Assembly (NCBI GenBank): GCA_947498125.1
Contig: CANMJH010000001.1
Location: forward strand, 1-64,000
Length of the DNA stretch: 64,000 bases
From: an uncultured Nioella sp.
GTDB taxonomy: Bacteria; Pseudomonadota; Alphaproteobacteria; Rhodobacterales; Rhodobacteraceae
Direction of reading: 5' to 3'
In this document: positions 37,403 through 46,168 of the stretch, piece after piece
Numbering within the stretch: the first letter of the stretch is position 1
Layout: the number at the start of each line of letters is the position of its first letter
Made by a program: the position numbers and the translations under genes
Notes under the pieces: generated by a model
Seen by the model: only the letters and a program-made list of their open reading frames with translations
What the model was told of the DNA's origin: nothing
Databases searched by the model: none

Positions 37403-39042
37403 TGCTCAGACTCATCTTTCGTCTGAGCCAAAGCTTCCCGAACCAGTCTTCGAGCAGTGTCTGGATCAAGCTTGGTTACTTGCGAAATGTCGCCAGAGAT
37501 TCGAACCTCTTCAGTCCGAGCCTTCAAGTACTCCGTGAAAACAGGATCACGCATTTGATGCCGAAATCCGAGAAGCTCCAATTCCTCATTGAGACTATTC
37601 AAGCGTGCAAGTTGTTCTGGCCCGGAATTTGTTTCAGCTGACAACGTTCGTTGTTCTTCCAACAACTCTTGTGTGTGCGTATCTAAGGCTGCGCTGAGAT
37701 CAAACATCTCACTTGTCACGACACCTGCGTACCCCATACCACGCGGGTCGACGCTGGGTTCCTCCGCCCAAACCCCAAGTGTTTCATCGTCCCGTTTCAA
37801 TATCTGAACCTGCTCCTTCAGCAGTTCAGCTACCGCAATTGGATTGTGAGTGGCCAGCAAGACATGGCTCGACCGTGAGGCACCCTCATCATCCTTTAGG
37901 AAGTCGCGGATGTGTTGAAGGTACTCAACGCTCCAACGTGGGTTGAGGTGCGTGTCAGGCTCATCCAGCAAGAACAAGCTTTCCTCGGATGAGGTGAACT
38001 GGAGCAGGCCAAGAACGGTTAGAAGCTGTTGCTCACCCTCGCTCAGTTCACGGAACGTGACCGAACCATCGTTCTTGCGTAGTTTGACCCGGATGCGGAC
38101 TTCATCGATTAGATCTGATACATGGGTGCTTTCAAGATCTCGGAAAAACTCCGCTGTCGACTTGCCGTCTGCCAAATCCCGAAGAGCATCAATGTCCTTG
38201 GCAAAAAGGTAAAGGTACTCAAGGGTCCGCGACCTGCGGACATCGTACCTTTCCTTCCGAGAAATACGAATTGGGGCGAGTGAAATCTCGTAAAGCTTGG
38301 CCAGAAAGTCTCTGACAACACCTCGTGAATTCCAAAAACGAGCATCGCCATCTGTTGCGCTCTTCTTATACCAATATGGCTGTTTGAGCACGAACAAAAC
38401 GGACTCGATGCCGCCATCTTCAAGGCCTAGCTGTTTCTGCAAGAAGTCGTCAGTCTGCTTCTTGTTGTTCACAATGAAAGACAGCAGCACGAAATTGCTG
38501 TGCACTGGCTCTGCGAAGAACATGCGCTTCAGACCGGGGTCTTTGTTGCTGATCAGGCTGTCGTCGTAGCTCTTGAGGTATTTGCGAAAGACGCCTTCCA
38601 TCCGGTCGCTCTCGCCGGAGTAGTAGCCGAACAAGAATTTTGGTAGGTGCTCAGATTGTTCACCCAGCAACTGTGTTCGGCTTATTAAGTCACCTTCCAA
38701 ACTGGCAAAGGCTGCGTTTGGATCATACGGTTTCGGGTGTTTCTTCTTGCTTATGGTTTTTGCAAGATAAGGGTCTTTTCGCAAAGGGTCCGCATCAATG
38801 AAAACCCAGCTTTCGCCGATCTCGTAGGCAATGCGGTACTTGAAAGATGGCACATTTTTTTTGCCAGCGGTGTCCTCGCCCATCAACAGATCACGAAAGA
38901 TGGTGGTCAGTGCTTCCAGCACGTTTGACTTACCCGTGCCGTTGCGCCCGATCAGCACTGTGATCAAGTGTTTCTGATCAAAATCAATCGTCAGGTCCTT
39001 GAGGTTTTTGTACTCCTCTAGCCAGAGCCAATCGATCCGCAT
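37399..39042 (-). CDS. ptuA: AAA/ABC-type ATPase, Septu PtuA-like
   Basis: The 547-residue SMC/RecF-type ATPase has Walker A GRNGTGKSN (residues 32-40), signature LSEGEQQLL (near 332) and Walker B LFLLDEPDTHLNP (near 355), with a D-loop and the switch His in LATHNP. A helical middle probably forms a short coiled-coil or insert. The pair with an overlapping HNH gene matches Septu, where PtuA oligomers hold PtuB and release its nuclease on phage infection. Start ATG lies one base behind the hsdS stop (TGATATG), so it is co-transcribed and probably translationally coupled to the R-M genes. Confidence 0.75.
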   Translation of the reverse strand: MRIDWLWLEEYKNLKDLTIDFDQKHLITVLIGRNGTGKSNVLEALTTIFRDLLMGEDTAGKKNVPSFKYRIAYEIGESWVFIDADPLRKDPYLAKTISKKKHPKPYDPNAAFASLEGDLISRTQLLGEQSEHLPKFLFGYYSGESDRMEGVFRKYLKSYDDSLISNKDPGLKRMFFAEPVHSNFVLLSFIVNNKKQTDDFLQKQLGLEDGGIESVLFVLKQPYWYKKSATDGDARFWNSRGVVRDFLAKLYEISLAPIRISRKERYDVRRSRTLEYLYLFAKDIDALRDLADGKSTAEFFRDLESTHVSDLIDEVRIRVKLRKNDGSVTFRELSEGEQQLLTVLGLLQFTSSEESLFLLDEPDTHLNPRWSVEYLQHIRDFLKDDEGASRSSHVLLATHNPIAVAELLKEQVQILKRDDETLGVWAEEPSVDPRGMGYAGVVTSEMFDLSAALDTHTQELLEEQRTLSAETNSGPEQLARLNSLNEELELLGFRHQMRDPVFTEYLKARTEEVRISGDISQVTKLDPDTARRLVREALAQTKDESEQ

Positions 39043-39043
39043 A

Positions 39044-40864
39044 TCAGTTGGCCTCTACCTTGGCCAAACGGAGCCAGTCTTCGTCGCCACGACGCTCAAC
39101 TTCGATTTCTTTGGCTTCGATGCGTTTTTTGAGCTCGCGGTAGAAGGCCTCGACATCATCTGACGATGTTCCATCCGCGATGCCGAGTCCCTGCGCCGCT
39201 TTGGATGCTGAGACCCAGTCACCCTCTTTTTTGAGAACTTCGATCAGATCAGTCATCGTTGGTCTCCTGTTCTTTGGTTTGCGAACTGGTTTTGTTTTGC
39301 GGTCGCGCTTCGCGGCAATCTCGGCTTCTGCCTTCTCTGCTTTGATTCGTTCCAATAGTTCTGAGGCAGGTTCGTCATTCGGGTCTTGATCAACAAGCTC
39401 TCCAGCAAAGGCACGCTTGAGGATTGACTGCCGCAGCGCCTTGGATCGAGCCAGTTGCTCGTCCATTTGTTTTTCTGACGCTTCAATGATCGAAAGCTTC
39501 GCCTCCAACTGCTTCACAATCTCGTCCTGCTCGACTGGGGAACAGATTGGGACTTGAATTTCTTTCAATTGGGTTGTGTTGATGCGAGGTCGCCCGACAC
39601 CGTGGATCAAGCCCTCAACGGCTTTGTAAGCCCATCGGGACTGTAGGAAGTGGGCTACATACTCATTCGAAACCGTTGCACCAAAAAACTGGACGGCAAA
39701 GCAGTCCGCTTTGTTTACAGCAAAGGGCACGCTTGATGGCACCAATGCGGAACGAATTCCGTCAGTTACGAAAGATGAAAAAACAATATCTCGAGGAAAT
39801 ACCGTGTGCTTCTTAATCGTTTCGTACTTTTCGGGAGAGACAAAGCTCTCCTTGGATGTGATGAAGTTGCCGTATCCGATGTTCTCCAACCGGATGACCT
39901 GAACTCCACTATCTGTGTAGTCACTTGTCTTTAGGTTTGATCCAAATGGACCATCGAAGACGCCAACGTTAAGATTGCCAAGATGTTGCAAAACCCACTC
40001 TGCTGGGAGTTCAGGTAATAGCTCCGGATCAAAATCGTCGACCGAAATCTCAGCGGGCCGCTTGGGCTTCGCAGGTTTCTTCCCTTCTTCCCCATCATCA
40101 CGCCATTTTTCAAGCTCCACCTGCCAGTCGTCGAGGGCCTGTTTGTAGCGGGCGTCGCGTTCGTTTTGGATGCGGGTCAGGAGGGTTTCGGGGTCTTCGA
40201 GTTTGTCGGGGTTGGCGGCGCGCCAGTCGGCGGTGAGGTGGCCCTCAAAAGCGTGTTTGAGCAAGGATTGCCGATACAAACCCGCCCGCGCCTTGGCAGC
40301 CTCCAAGCTCTCCTCGCCCTTGTCCAGTTCGGCAAAGAGGTTTTCTATTTTCTCAACGATGCGGCGCTGTTCGTTCAGAGGGGCTAAGGGAATGGAAATT
40401 CCAGCAAGGTTCTTGCGCGAGATACGCTTACGAGTGGAGCCCGATTGAAGCGCGCTTATCTTATTGCGGATTTCCGCGGAGTTGATTGCGTGCATCAAGT
40501 ACTTCGCGTCAATCTCAGCGCTTCCTAGTCGGATAGCGCAAACGTCGACAACCGTTACGAATGCCTCTTCGGAATCAAACGGGAACAGACAACATCGTCC
40601 GAGTGGCTCCGGCATCCGCGCCACAAGAAGATCGCCTTTATTGAGAAACGTGCACCTCAACTCGTAGGCTTTATCGACTGTTAGAAAACGTGACGATTTG
40701 TCGACGAAGGAGCCATCTCCGATATCCGCCAACTGGATTAAGCGAACCGATCCGGTAGGATCTTGGTCTTTGCTCTCAACCCAATCCCCATCCGTAAAGA
40801 TCCCGTCATGAGCGACCATTTCGGCTATTGGAACATCCGCCCAGCCCTGTGGAATTTCACTCAT
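39044..40864 (-). CDS. hsdS: Type I restriction-modification specificity subunit HsdS with C-terminal extension
   Basis: The 606-residue subunit reads the split target site. Two target-recognition domains (about 1-155 and 290-440) are each followed by a helical spacer starting PLAPLNEQRRIVEKIE or CSPVEQDEIVKQLE. It is longer than the usual 400-450 residues: a charged linker (around KAEAEIAAKRDRKTKPVRKP) leads to a tail from about 530 that looks like a small winged helix (TDLIEVLKKEGDWVSASKAAQ). The tail may bind DNA or partner proteins. It overlaps hsdR by ATGA. Confidence 0.92.
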   Translation of the reverse strand: MSEIPQGWADVPIAEMVAHDGIFTDGDWVESKDQDPTGSVRLIQLADIGDGSFVDKSSRFLTVDKAYELRCTFLNKGDLLVARMPEPLGRCCLFPFDSEEAFVTVVDVCAIRLGSAEIDAKYLMHAINSAEIRNKISALQSGSTRKRISRKNLAGISIPLAPLNEQRRIVEKIENLFAELDKGEESLEAAKARAGLYRQSLLKHAFEGHLTADWRAANPDKLEDPETLLTRIQNERDARYKQALDDWQVELEKWRDDGEEGKKPAKPKRPAEISVDDFDPELLPELPAEWVLQHLGNLNVGVFDGPFGSNLKTSDYTDSGVQVIRLENIGYGNFITSKESFVSPEKYETIKKHTVFPRDIVFSSFVTDGIRSALVPSSVPFAVNKADCFAVQFFGATVSNEYVAHFLQSRWAYKAVEGLIHGVGRPRINTTQLKEIQVPICSPVEQDEIVKQLEAKLSIIEASEKQMDEQLARSKALRQSILKRAFAGELVDQDPNDEPASELLERIKAEKAEAEIAAKRDRKTKPVRKPKNRRPTMTDLIEVLKKEGDWVSASKAAQGLGIADGTSSDDVEAFYRELKKRIEAKEIEVERRGDEDWLRLAKVEAN

Positions 40865-43617
40865 CCGGCAACAGCCTTATTCATCTCGGCCATCAGCGGC
40901 TCCATGTCATTTCCAAAGAGCTGATACATCCGCCCCAGACCGCCTTGCCCGTCAAAGGGGGCCATGTCCAGATCATCTGTCTCGATATGAAAGCTGGTGG
41001 CCAAGTGATCGCGCATCATGCGCAGCCAATCCATCTGGGCCTCGTTGAACTTATCACCCTTACCTGCGTGCCGTTTCAGCACCCAATTTTGGAAGTTCTT
41101 GCGGATACGGTCAGCGTGGGGCGTCAGCGTGTCGTCCAGCCCCGCCACACGGCGGATCAAAGCGACCAACGCCTCAAGCTCCTTGCCTGGGGCCGTGCCT
41201 TTGAATTCATCCAGATGCGCATAGGCCCGCCAGACGTTCAGTGGGGCCAGACGCGGTGCATCGGCACGCAAGGCATCCAACACCTCGCGGATCATTTCAA
41301 AGGTAATCTCTGACCGGCGTGCAGGCTGACTGAAGTAGATCGTCAGCGCCTCCAACCGGTCGCGGTTGTCATTTAGGTAGGCTTCAAAATCTTGGCTGAG
41401 CACCTTTGCATTTTCGTCCGTATCGCCAGCCCATTCGGCGCGGGTCACATGGTCAAGGTTGTCGTGATCGACGGTCTGCTCCAAATCGCGGCGGATCGTG
41501 TCGAGGAGATTGATCAGCGTGCCGTTCAGCGACTTTGCGGCCTCGCCAATACGTTTGGATCGTGCCTCGTCTTGCGCGGCTTCGTCCGGCTCTTGTTGAC
41601 CTGTCGCCGCTTTGGCATCTTCCATGACGGCATCTGGATCGACCGAGTCAAAAAACGTCTTGATGATGTTGCGCAAAGGTTGGCCTGCGACCTCCTCCAC
41701 CTTTGCCCGCTGCGTATCATCAATCTGGTGATCAATGCGCGATAACCGTCCCGCTAGCGACGACACGCTATCGATGTCGCGCGCTGCGCCCATCATGATG
41801 CCCATGGCAAGATCCTTGAGGGGAATGGAAGGCTTGGTATCAAGGGGCTGGCTAGCGGTCTTGAGCGACTTGGTGACGCCAATTGCGTCAACAATGACAT
41901 AGTGTGTTTTGGCTTTTGCTGAGGGCGTGACCTTCTGCAGGTCGTCGGGCTTGAGCACTCGTGTGCCGCGACCTTTCATCTGCTCGAAGTAGTTCTTCGA
42001 TTTCACGTCGCGCATAAACAGCAGACACTCAAGCGGCTTTACATCGGTTCCAGTGGCGATCATGTCGACGGTCACGGCGATACGTGGGTAAAAATCATTT
42101 CGGAACGAGGACAGGACGGACTTTGGGTCGCCTTCGGTCTTGCTGGTGATCTTTCGACAGAAGTCGTTGCCCTCACCGAACTCAAGCCGGACCATCTGAA
42201 TGATGTCGTCAGCGTGGCTGTCGGTCTTGGCAAAGATCAGAGTCTTTGGAACTTCATTTCGACCGGGAAAAATTTCGGGGAGCTTATCGCGGAAGGCACG
42301 AACGACGGTTCTAATTTGGTCTTTGTTTACGACGGAGCGGTCGAGCTTCTTGGCCGAGTAGGCCTCGTTCTCGTCCTGTTGTTCCCAGCGTTTCTTGCGG
42401 GTCATCTTCTCACGACGCTCGACAAGTTGCTTGGCCTTCAGCTCCGCGCCTTTTTGTGTGATCTCAGTTTCAATCACATAGATTTCGTTGCCCACGTTGA
42501 CGCCGTCTGCAACAGCATCTTCGTGGGTGTATTCGCTGACGACATTCTTTTGAAAAAAACCAAACGTGCGATCATCTGGCGTTGCCGTTAGGCCGATCAG
42601 ATATGCATCAAAGTACTCGATAACCTGTCGCCATAAATTGTAGATGGATCGATGCGCCTCATCGATCACGATGAAGTCGAAGTATTCAGGTGGGATTTTC
42701 TCGTTGTAGACCACAGGCAAGGGTTCGCGACGACGCTGCCAATTTTCGGCGGGGTTATCGTCTTCTGACCCTTCCGGCAGCTCTTCATCCTTGAGGATCG
42801 CGTACATCCGCTGAATTGTCGAAATGCAGATTTGGCTATCGCCCGCGATGTGTTTCGACTTGAGCCGCTGGACGTTGTAGAGTTCCGTGAACTTTCGGTT
42901 GTCGTCGTTTGGCACGAAAGACATGAATTCTTGTTCTGCCTGCTCTCCTAGGTTTTTCGTGTCGACCAAGAAAAGAACGCGCTTGGCGTCTGCATGTTTG
43001 AGCAACCGATAGACTTGGGTAATCGCCGTGAAGGTTTTCCCCGATCCGGTCGCCATCTGAATGAGCGCGCGCGGACGGTCTTCTTTAAGCGAAGCCTCTA
43101 GCTTGGTTATGGCGCTGACTTGGCAGTCCCTAAGCCCGGCTACATTTAACCCTGGTAAATCTTGCAGCTCGGTTCGAAGTGATCGGTCTGCTGCTAGCCA
43201 AGTACTCAATGTTTCTGGACGGTGCACTGCGAACACTTCGCGAGAACGTGGCTTGGGGTCCAGACCATTTGTAAAGCGCGTGATGGCCCCTGTTCCTTCA
43301 TAAACAAAAGGAAGTGGTTTGGCGTTGTTAACCCATTTCAGTTTTGCAGCCGCATATCCGCCGGACTGTTCCTCAACGGTTGTGAGGTTCTGCCCCCAGC
43401 TTTCAGGTTTGGCTTCAAGAACACCAGCGGCTTGCCCATTGACGAAGAGGACGTAGTCAGCAGGCCCAACGTCGGTCTGATACTCCCGAACAGCAACTCC
43501 CTTTGCTGCGGTTGGGTCGAGTTCAGATTTGTTTTGAACAGCCCAACCAGATGCGCGAAGCTGCGCATCGATCTTGTCACGAGCAATTTGCTCTGGATTT
43601 TGGTTTGGGGTGCTCAA
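40861..43617 (-). CDS. hsdR: Type I restriction enzyme HsdR (translocase and nuclease)
   Basis: The 918-residue motor subunit starts with a PD-(D/E)xK nuclease (EYQTDVGPADYVLFVNG, then VLEAKPE with the catalytic E and K), followed by superfamily 2 helicase motifs: ATGSGKTF, VIDEAHRS, LTATPDDRTFG and the QMKGRGTR motif VI. The C-terminal part resembles the EcoEI R_C domain that contacts the M2S core. It is first in the operon, so its promoter drives hsdS, ptuA, ptuB and hsdM. Confidence 0.93.
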   Translation of the reverse strand: MSTPNQNPEQIARDKIDAQLRASGWAVQNKSELDPTAAKGVAVREYQTDVGPADYVLFVNGQAAGVLEAKPESWGQNLTTVEEQSGGYAAAKLKWVNNAKPLPFVYEGTGAITRFTNGLDPKPRSREVFAVHRPETLSTWLAADRSLRTELQDLPGLNVAGLRDCQVSAITKLEASLKEDRPRALIQMATGSGKTFTAITQVYRLLKHADAKRVLFLVDTKNLGEQAEQEFMSFVPNDDNRKFTELYNVQRLKSKHIAGDSQICISTIQRMYAILKDEELPEGSEDDNPAENWQRRREPLPVVYNEKIPPEYFDFIVIDEAHRSIYNLWRQVIEYFDAYLIGLTATPDDRTFGFFQKNVVSEYTHEDAVADGVNVGNEIYVIETEITQKGAELKAKQLVERREKMTRKKRWEQQDENEAYSAKKLDRSVVNKDQIRTVVRAFRDKLPEIFPGRNEVPKTLIFAKTDSHADDIIQMVRLEFGEGNDFCRKITSKTEGDPKSVLSSFRNDFYPRIAVTVDMIATGTDVKPLECLLFMRDVKSKNYFEQMKGRGTRVLKPDDLQKVTPSAKAKTHYVIVDAIGVTKSLKTASQPLDTKPSIPLKDLAMGIMMGAARDIDSVSSLAGRLSRIDHQIDDTQRAKVEEVAGQPLRNIIKTFFDSVDPDAVMEDAKAATGQQEPDEAAQDEARSKRIGEAAKSLNGTLINLLDTIRRDLEQTVDHDNLDHVTRAEWAGDTDENAKVLSQDFEAYLNDNRDRLEALTIYFSQPARRSEITFEMIREVLDALRADAPRLAPLNVWRAYAHLDEFKGTAPGKELEALVALIRRVAGLDDTLTPHADRIRKNFQNWVLKRHAGKGDKFNEAQMDWLRMMRDHLATSFHIETDDLDMAPFDGQGGLGRMYQLFGNDMEPLMAEMNKAVAG

Positions 43618-43767
43618 CGCTGACCTCGAGAATACTTTTTCTCAAGGTTAGCCGTCATTTGCGAATTGTGAAACCTTACAATCAGAAGGAGACGCCGTTT
43701 ACGACAATTTTTGTGCTACTATGCCGCTGATTGTTCTCGCTTCCACGCAAACCCTTTTGGTCTGATT

Positions 43768-43980
43768 TTAAGGTTTGGCATTATCGCCAATCGTTCGCCG
43801 CGCTTCTTTTTCGGCGGTGGACCCTTTCACCCATTGCCACGGGCTACGCGGCTTCCTCGCCTTCGCCAGCTCAGGGTTCGCTTTGGCGTCACCAACTGCT
43901 GCGCGTAGCTTCTCGCGTGCCTCACGCGGGTCGATCTTAAGTTCTTCGCAGAGGGTTTTCAGTGTGATGATGTCGGACAT
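43768..43980 (-). CDS. Small protein with predicted HTH, upstream of hsdR
   Basis: The 70-residue protein has an N-terminal helix-turn-helix-like stretch (ITLKTLCEELKIDPREAREKLRAAV) and a basic middle ending KPRSPWQWVKGS. AGGAG lies 7 bases before the ATG. It is 150 bp upstream of hsdR on the same strand and could regulate the defence operon. I recall related small proteins in alphaproteobacterial genomes but no assigned function. Confidence 0.6.
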   Translation of the reverse strand: MSDIITLKTLCEELKIDPREAREKLRAAVGDAKANPELAKARKPRSPWQWVKGSTAEKEARRTIGDNAKP

Positions 43981-44000
43981 GTTTTTCTCCTAGGTTTCTG

Positions 44001-44231
44001 ATGCAGATCGCTAAGACGATGTCACTAGTCATGTCAGGGACAACCCTAGGGGTCACATTTAGCGGTGTGTTCAACGGCGACGCATCCGATCTGTTCGTGT
44101 CGGTTCACCTGCCGGAAGGTATCGGCACAAAGCCGGAAATCTTGCGCCCGTGCATCGCCTATGCTGAACGGCGGTTGATTTGGGAGTATGTCCGCGTCCA
44201 TGGACGTTTGCCTGTGTGCAATTCAGAGTGA
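44001..44231 (+). CDS. Small hypothetical protein
   Basis: A 76-residue open frame with a plausible start (ATG at 44001). It has no signal peptide or known motif; the C-terminal half has RPCIAYAERRLIWEYVRVHGRLP, a likely helix. It faces away from the 70-residue gene, sharing a 20-bp gap, so both starts are very close. Gene status is uncertain. Confidence 0.4.
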   Translation: MQIAKTMSLVMSGTTLGVTFSGVFNGDASDLFVSVHLPEGIGTKPEILRPCIAYAERRLIWEYVRVHGRLPVCNSE

Positions 44232-44529
44232 TCTGCAAATAACCCCGAAGGCAGAGAGCCTAAGGCGCGCGCGGCGGCGTTACATTGAGCCAGAGGGCCT
44301 CGTGACCGTGTAGAACGTCATGTTGCGACGAAAGCGCCGCTGACGCCGGTGCTGGCCCCTGTGCGCCGCGCAGGCTGTCAACAGCGTCGGCTTTGTGTGT
44401 GACGTCTCGTGATCGTCCTCAGCATAACTTATCCTGTGGTCTCGTCTAATGTCGCGGGAATTACCCTGACGGGCGGCGGTCCCCGATCTTATTGCGCTGG
44501 CATCGAAACCAGCCAGTGAGGAAATCGGC

Positions 44530-44760
44530 ATGACGATACGTGCGACATGGGCCTTCAACGGCCAGACGAAAACAATTTTGGGAAATTGGCACCGGCTCTG
44601 GTGCCTGCTGTTTGGCCCGCTCTACTACCTGTTCAAGGGGATGTGGTTGTGGGCGATCTTGTCACTGATCACGGCCAATGGCTTGTGGATCGGCTTCCCG
44701 CTGTACAATCGCGCCATCGTGTTGCGGCACTATCACCGCAAAGGCTGGGTGCAGGAATGA
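44530..44760 (+). CDS. Small membrane protein
   Basis: The 76-residue product has two hydrophobic segments (about 23-40 and 41-58; WCLLFGPLYYLFKGMWLWAILSLI) between polar ends, resembling DUF2628-type small membrane proteins. It lies within the island on the opposite strand to the main genes. Function unknown; its occurrence next to a defence operon is noted without further claim. Confidence 0.5.
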   Translation: MTIRATWAFNGQTKTILGNWHRLWCLLFGPLYYLFKGMWLWAILSLITANGLWIGFPLYNRAIVLRHYHRKGWVQE

Positions 44761-45145
44761 CCTTGATCACGCTCACCCACGCAGTTTGTTACCCCAGTGG
44801 AACCCAGCGGGGGATACTGGCCCCCACGCCGGATGCGGACTGCATGAAAAGCCTCGGTGATTTGGCTCCGGCTCGAACCCGACAGACTGATACATGATCA
44901 CCGTGTCGGTCTGAGGCGTTCCGCGCGGTGCCCGATGCGACGCTGGAACTGGGCGACCACAGGGGGATGGGGGAGGCGTTTTTTTAACAGGCGCGCTCTG
45001 CGGGCAGATAAGCAGATACACTGACTGCCAAAGTTTTGGCTCCCCAGCCGCTTCGTGCGAAAGCGCTCACCAGCAATAACTTCGATAACTCAATAATCTT
45101 GGATTGAGGGCCTTAGTTATCAGGTTATCGAAGTTATCGCTGGTG
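44761..45145. other. 385-bp gene-free stretch with a strong inverted repeat
   Basis: No coding sequence is supported. The right end holds the iteron-like inverted repeat (45070-45143) directly behind the helicase gene. A T-run at 44980-44986 and several GC-rich short dyads precede it. Confidence 0.55.
45070..45143. repeat. Iteron-like inverted repeat, possible replication origin of the island
   Basis: Arms CCAGCAATAACTTCGATAAC (45070-45089) and GTTATCGAAGTTATCGCTGG (45124-45143) are complementary except for one base, around a 34-bp loop. Each arm carries two heptamers GTTATCG or GTTATTG in tandem, spaced by AA, and the loop carries another GTTATCA (45116-45122), so five near-identical heptamers lie in 74 bp. 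The repeat ends 2 bp from the stop of the RepA-like helicase gene. Origin is my preferred reading; a terminator-like hairpin is possible but there is no T-run. Confidence 0.6.
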
Positions 45146-46168
45146 TCAGGTGTTAGGGATGCAGTACTGGCCGCGTCCGCGTTTTTTGATCTCGCCGTCA
45201 TTGAGCATTTTGAACAGCAGTTGCCTGACGTTGTTCTCAGGTTTACCCAAGGCGTCGGCGATTTCCTTAGGCCCAATCGGGGCCGAAGCATCGGACAGTA
45301 CAGCAAGAATGGCTCCACGCTCCTCAGAGCGTCGCACATCAGATGCGTCACCAAGCAATGTCCAGCTTCCGCCATCAAATTCGAGGGCCTTTTCCATTTC
45401 CTCAATCTCGCGCCCCCTTCCATATAGAGTCACGCCTTGCTGCCCACGCTGTAAAACGAAGGCGGCATCCACCGCACCCGTCAGGCCCGTGGTGCCAGAA
45501 ATTGTATCGAATGGATCGTCGCCCTGCATTTTGCGGAGATGGTGAATGACCAGAATCGCGACCCCCATTTCCCCTGCCATCTCTTGTAGGGGTGACAATG
45601 CGGCGTAGTCGGCATCATACCCTTCGCCACGCCCACGAGGTCTCACGCCCGCAAAAGTATCGATGATGACCAACTTAGCGTCGTGGGTTTTAATCCAATC
45701 ACGCAATTCATCGATAAGCCCACCGTCTAGACGGGGTGAACTCGTCGCAAAGTGCAAGTCACGGGGCCATGTCTCTTCGGTCCCATAGAGCTGCTTCATA
45801 CGCCGCTGCAAGCGCCGGTGATTATCTTCCAACGCGCAATAAAGGACAGTGCCTTGCTGACATTCGACAGAGCCTAGTGCGAGGCCACCACTTGCTACCG
45901 CCATCGCAAAATCTAAGGCCATGTAGGATTTGCCAATTTTCGGCTTGCCGCCCAAAAGCGTAAGACCTTCGGTTAAGAAACCGTCGATCGCATAGCGAAG
46001 CGGTGGAAAATTCTTCCTCTTCAGCGCGCTCGCACTGATCGTTTCGATGGAATTGCCAAGCCCTCCAGACTTGATGGAATTTGGACCCTTTTCCCTGCGA
46101 CCCGATGTCCTTCGTGTGTTCTTTTGGAGTTTGGGTTTCGGGCGACTGGAACGTTGTGGTTTTGTCAT
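45146..46168 (-). CDS. RepA-like AAA ATPase (replicative helicase type)
   Basis: The 340-residue RecA-fold ATPase has Walker A GGKPKIGKS, Walker B LVIIDTFAG and a segment VAILVIHHLRK typical of the hexameric RepA/KaiC-like helicases of plasmids and satellites. A C-terminal winged-helix (IGPKEIADALGKPENNVRQLL) should bind DNA. A Lys/Arg-rich N-terminus precedes the core. Start ATG overlaps the primase-like stop (ATGA); a longer upstream frame is rejected. The iteron-like repeat follows its stop. Confidence 0.8.
   Translation of the reverse strand: MTKPQRSSRPKPKLQKNTRRTSGRREKGPNSIKSGGLGNSIETISASALKRKNFPPLRYAIDGFLTEGLTLLGGKPKIGKSYMALDFAMAVASGGLALGSVECQQGTVLYCALEDNHRRLQRRMKQLYGTEETWPRDLHFATSSPRLDGGLIDELRDWIKTHDAKLVIIDTFAGVRPRGRGEGYDADYAALSPLQEMAGEMGVAILVIHHLRKMQGDDPFDTISGTTGLTGAVDAAFVLQRGQQGVTLYGRGREIEEMEKALEFDGGSWTLLGDASDVRRSEERGAILAVLSDASAPIGPKEIADALGKPENNVRQLLFKMLNDGEIKKRGRGQYCIPNT

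Noticed and set aside
43222-43623. Plus-strand frames opposite hsdR
   Set aside because: Shadow frames of a gene with complete nuclease and helicase motifs.
45070-45143. Resemblance of ATAACTTCG in the repeat arms to loxP
   Set aside because: Arms are separated by 34 bp instead of 8 and no Cre-type recombinase is adjacent; the match is short and probably chance.
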